64,000 nt of DNA, from positions 6,944,001 to 7,008,000 of the forward strand of contig OX359191.1 of NCBI GenBank assembly GCA_947172415.1. Reading direction: 5' to 3'. Position 1 is the first letter of the stretch. Every line of letters begins with the position of its first letter. The DNA is from Chondrosia reniformis (Eukaryota > Porifera > Demospongiae > Chondrillida > Chondrillidae). The notes under the pieces were generated by a model. That model saw only the letters and a program-made list of their open reading frames with translations. It was not told where the DNA came from and searched no databases. Of this stretch, positions 63,101 to 64,000 are shown one piece after another. The translations under genes were made by a program, and so were the position numbers.

Positions 63101-63972
63101 ATCATTTTCAAATCTGCCAAATCTTCTGATTCACTCAAACTCTTCATTTTCTCTTCTACTTGAGATAAAATGGCTGCCTTGGGTTCAATTTGCAGCTGGT
63201 ATTTGTAGAACTTGTCTTTTATCAAAGAAACCTTTCAAGTAAAGATATGTACGTTAAGTAAATTCATAAATTACAAATTAGCATTCCAAATATTATGTAA
63301 ATCATTCGGTTATTATTCACATAGGTAACAGAGGAGTGGCAGTGGTCACCATAGCAACTAGGTATAAGCTATATATATAATGTCTACATGCACATACAAC
63401 ACTATATAAATAAGTATCAGGTTGTATATATACTATATCCACAGACCCAAAGAATACAATTTGTACATTGTGTAGTCACTACTTACAACATCCTCCTCTA
63501 ATATAGTTTGCTTTTCTTCCTCTTTCTCACGACTGGATTTCTCTTCAAGTTGCCTCTTCAGTGACTCCACCTTCTCAACCAAGTCTACATCCACCAACTA
63601 CAGACAAGTTAATACTTACATTGGTCTATACTTGTGATACTTGTACATCAAATGTAACAACATCTGTATACATACACAGTACATGGATGATACAAACTTG
63701 TGCTAGTGAGATGTTACATTGGTGAAGAATACAATCATTTAGAATGAGTGTGCTACTGTCAATCTCACCTCTTCCAACTGCTTCACTTCTCCTCTACATT
63801 TCAACAACTTTTCCCTTGTTCTCTTCAACTCGTTCTGTGACTGACTCAGTTCTTCTTCTTTGGCTCTCAGTTTAGTCTTTAGAGCATGAAGCTCCACCAT
63901 TGTCATGTGGTGCATTCCCTCCATACTCTTCATCTCTGCCTTATGTTTCTCTCTGGAATGACTTGGAGTTTT
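54149..63972 (-). CDS. CARD/ankyrin family gene 4 (5' end beyond window)
   Basis: Minus-strand exons: 63769-63972, 63487-63597, 63055-63231, 62762-62923, 62293-62379, 60220-60435, 59201-59302, 58730-58831, 56731-56946, 56123-56224, 55624-55725, 54149-54352 (1785 nt, 594 codons plus stop). This covers the coiled-coil region, the entry ankyrin exon, two cassettes and the terminal exon. The CARD and module X exons lie beyond the right edge and are assumed from the paralogues. The second ankyrin exon (1864-1965 in gene 1) is deleted at a GGAT microsatellite near 61590; because it is 102 nt and phase 0 the frame survives. No stops seen. Confidence 0.8.
54401..54574. mobile_element. TA-flanked MITE, copy in gene 4
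   Basis: Third copy of the 12574-12748 element, at the same intron position. Confidence 0.75.
57022..57193. mobile_element. 172-bp TA-flanked MITE (pogo-like), copy 2
   Basis: Same element as 32317-32488, in the same place relative to the neighbouring ankyrin exon, so it was copied with the cassette rather than inserted twice. Confidence 0.8.
59483..59633. repeat. 13-bp minisatellite (TAGTACATACAAC), about 11-12 copies
   Basis: Near-perfect tandem array in a gene 4 intron. Shorter versions lie at about 39470-39545 and 56393-56435 in the paralogous introns. Confidence 0.85.
60643..60686 (-). pseudogene. Relic of the terminal ankyrin exon in gene 4
   Basis: Same truncated exon relic as 15272-15314, again followed by spacer block type I. 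Confidence 0.7.
61594..61612. repeat. (GGAT)n at a deletion junction
   Basis: Four to five GGAT units where units 1-3 have an ankyrin exon and its flanks. Marks the deletion breakpoint in gene 4. Confidence 0.7.
61650..61965. repeat. 38-bp tandem repeat, about 8 copies
   Basis: Unit contains TTAGATCTTAAAGTTCCCCT and ATTATTTTTCCCTAGGGT. Present once in units 1-3 (for example 2350-2392), amplified only in gene 4 next to the exon deletion. Confidence 0.9.
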
Positions 63973-64000
63973 CTGAGCAAAGGAAATCACATACAACCTA

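Noticed and set aside
1..64000. tRNA, rRNA or other structured RNA genes
   Set aside because: I looked for obvious tRNA box motifs and rRNA-like GC-rich blocks and found none convincing; a tRNAscan/Infernal run would decide.

Overview
This is a eukaryotic, clearly metazoan window. It is AT-rich with short GT-AG introns, many TACGTA-type microsatellites, miniature transposons, a Ty3/gypsy element and a Penelope-like fragment. The style and the gene content (death-fold plus ankyrin genes in tandem, kinesin-8) suggest a demosponge such as Amphimedon. That assignment is inference; no marker gene here proves it.

The window is a tandem segmental array. The repeated unit is: (a) a minus-strand multi-exon gene encoding an N-terminal CARD-like death fold, a roughly 265-residue module I do not recognise (called module X), a coiled-coil stretch and C-terminal ankyrin repeats; (b) upstream of it, a minus-strand remnant of the last exons of GUF1 (mitochondrial LepA/EF4-like GTPase); (c) a plus-strand, 5'-truncated kinesin-8 (KIF18-like) gene running tail-to-tail toward the next ankyrin gene. 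Unit 1 is about 1-11.7 kb (its ankyrin gene runs off the left edge), unit 2 about 12.3-28.5 kb, unit 3 about 29.2-53.5 kb. Unit 4 starts at 54.1 kb and runs off the right edge. Genes 2 and 3 can be modelled completely (16 and 19 exons, 997 and 1143 codons by my exon sums). All ankyrin exons are phase 0, mostly in a three-exon cassette of 102+102+216 nt (140 codons). Gene 2 has two cassettes, gene 3 three, gene 4 two, and gene 1 at least one. The spacers between cassettes contain relics of the terminal exon.

All three kinesin copies lack the P-loop half of the motor domain and carry frameshifts, stops or splice-site losses, only some of them shared. The GUF1 pieces decay from an apparently open C-terminus (unit 1) through two stops (unit 2) to a single exon scrap (unit 3). 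These genes look like passengers of the amplification, while the CARD/ankyrin genes are kept open. The most plausible biology is an expanding receptor or adaptor family of innate-immune type: CARD for signalling, coiled coil for oligomerisation, ankyrin array for recognition. That role is inference from architecture.

Insertions distinguish the copies: a hAT-like MITE (13.4 kb), a Penelope-like fragment with inverted ends (16.0-16.9 kb), a 372-bp MITE (31.0 kb), a composite insertion with a hammerhead-like motif and a 392-bp MITE (37.5-39.1 kb), a gypsy element truncated after reverse transcriptase and fused to a second inverted-repeat element (40.5-43.5 kb), and several expanded minisatellites. 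Exon limits are read from splice signals and comparison between copies; no transcript evidence was available.
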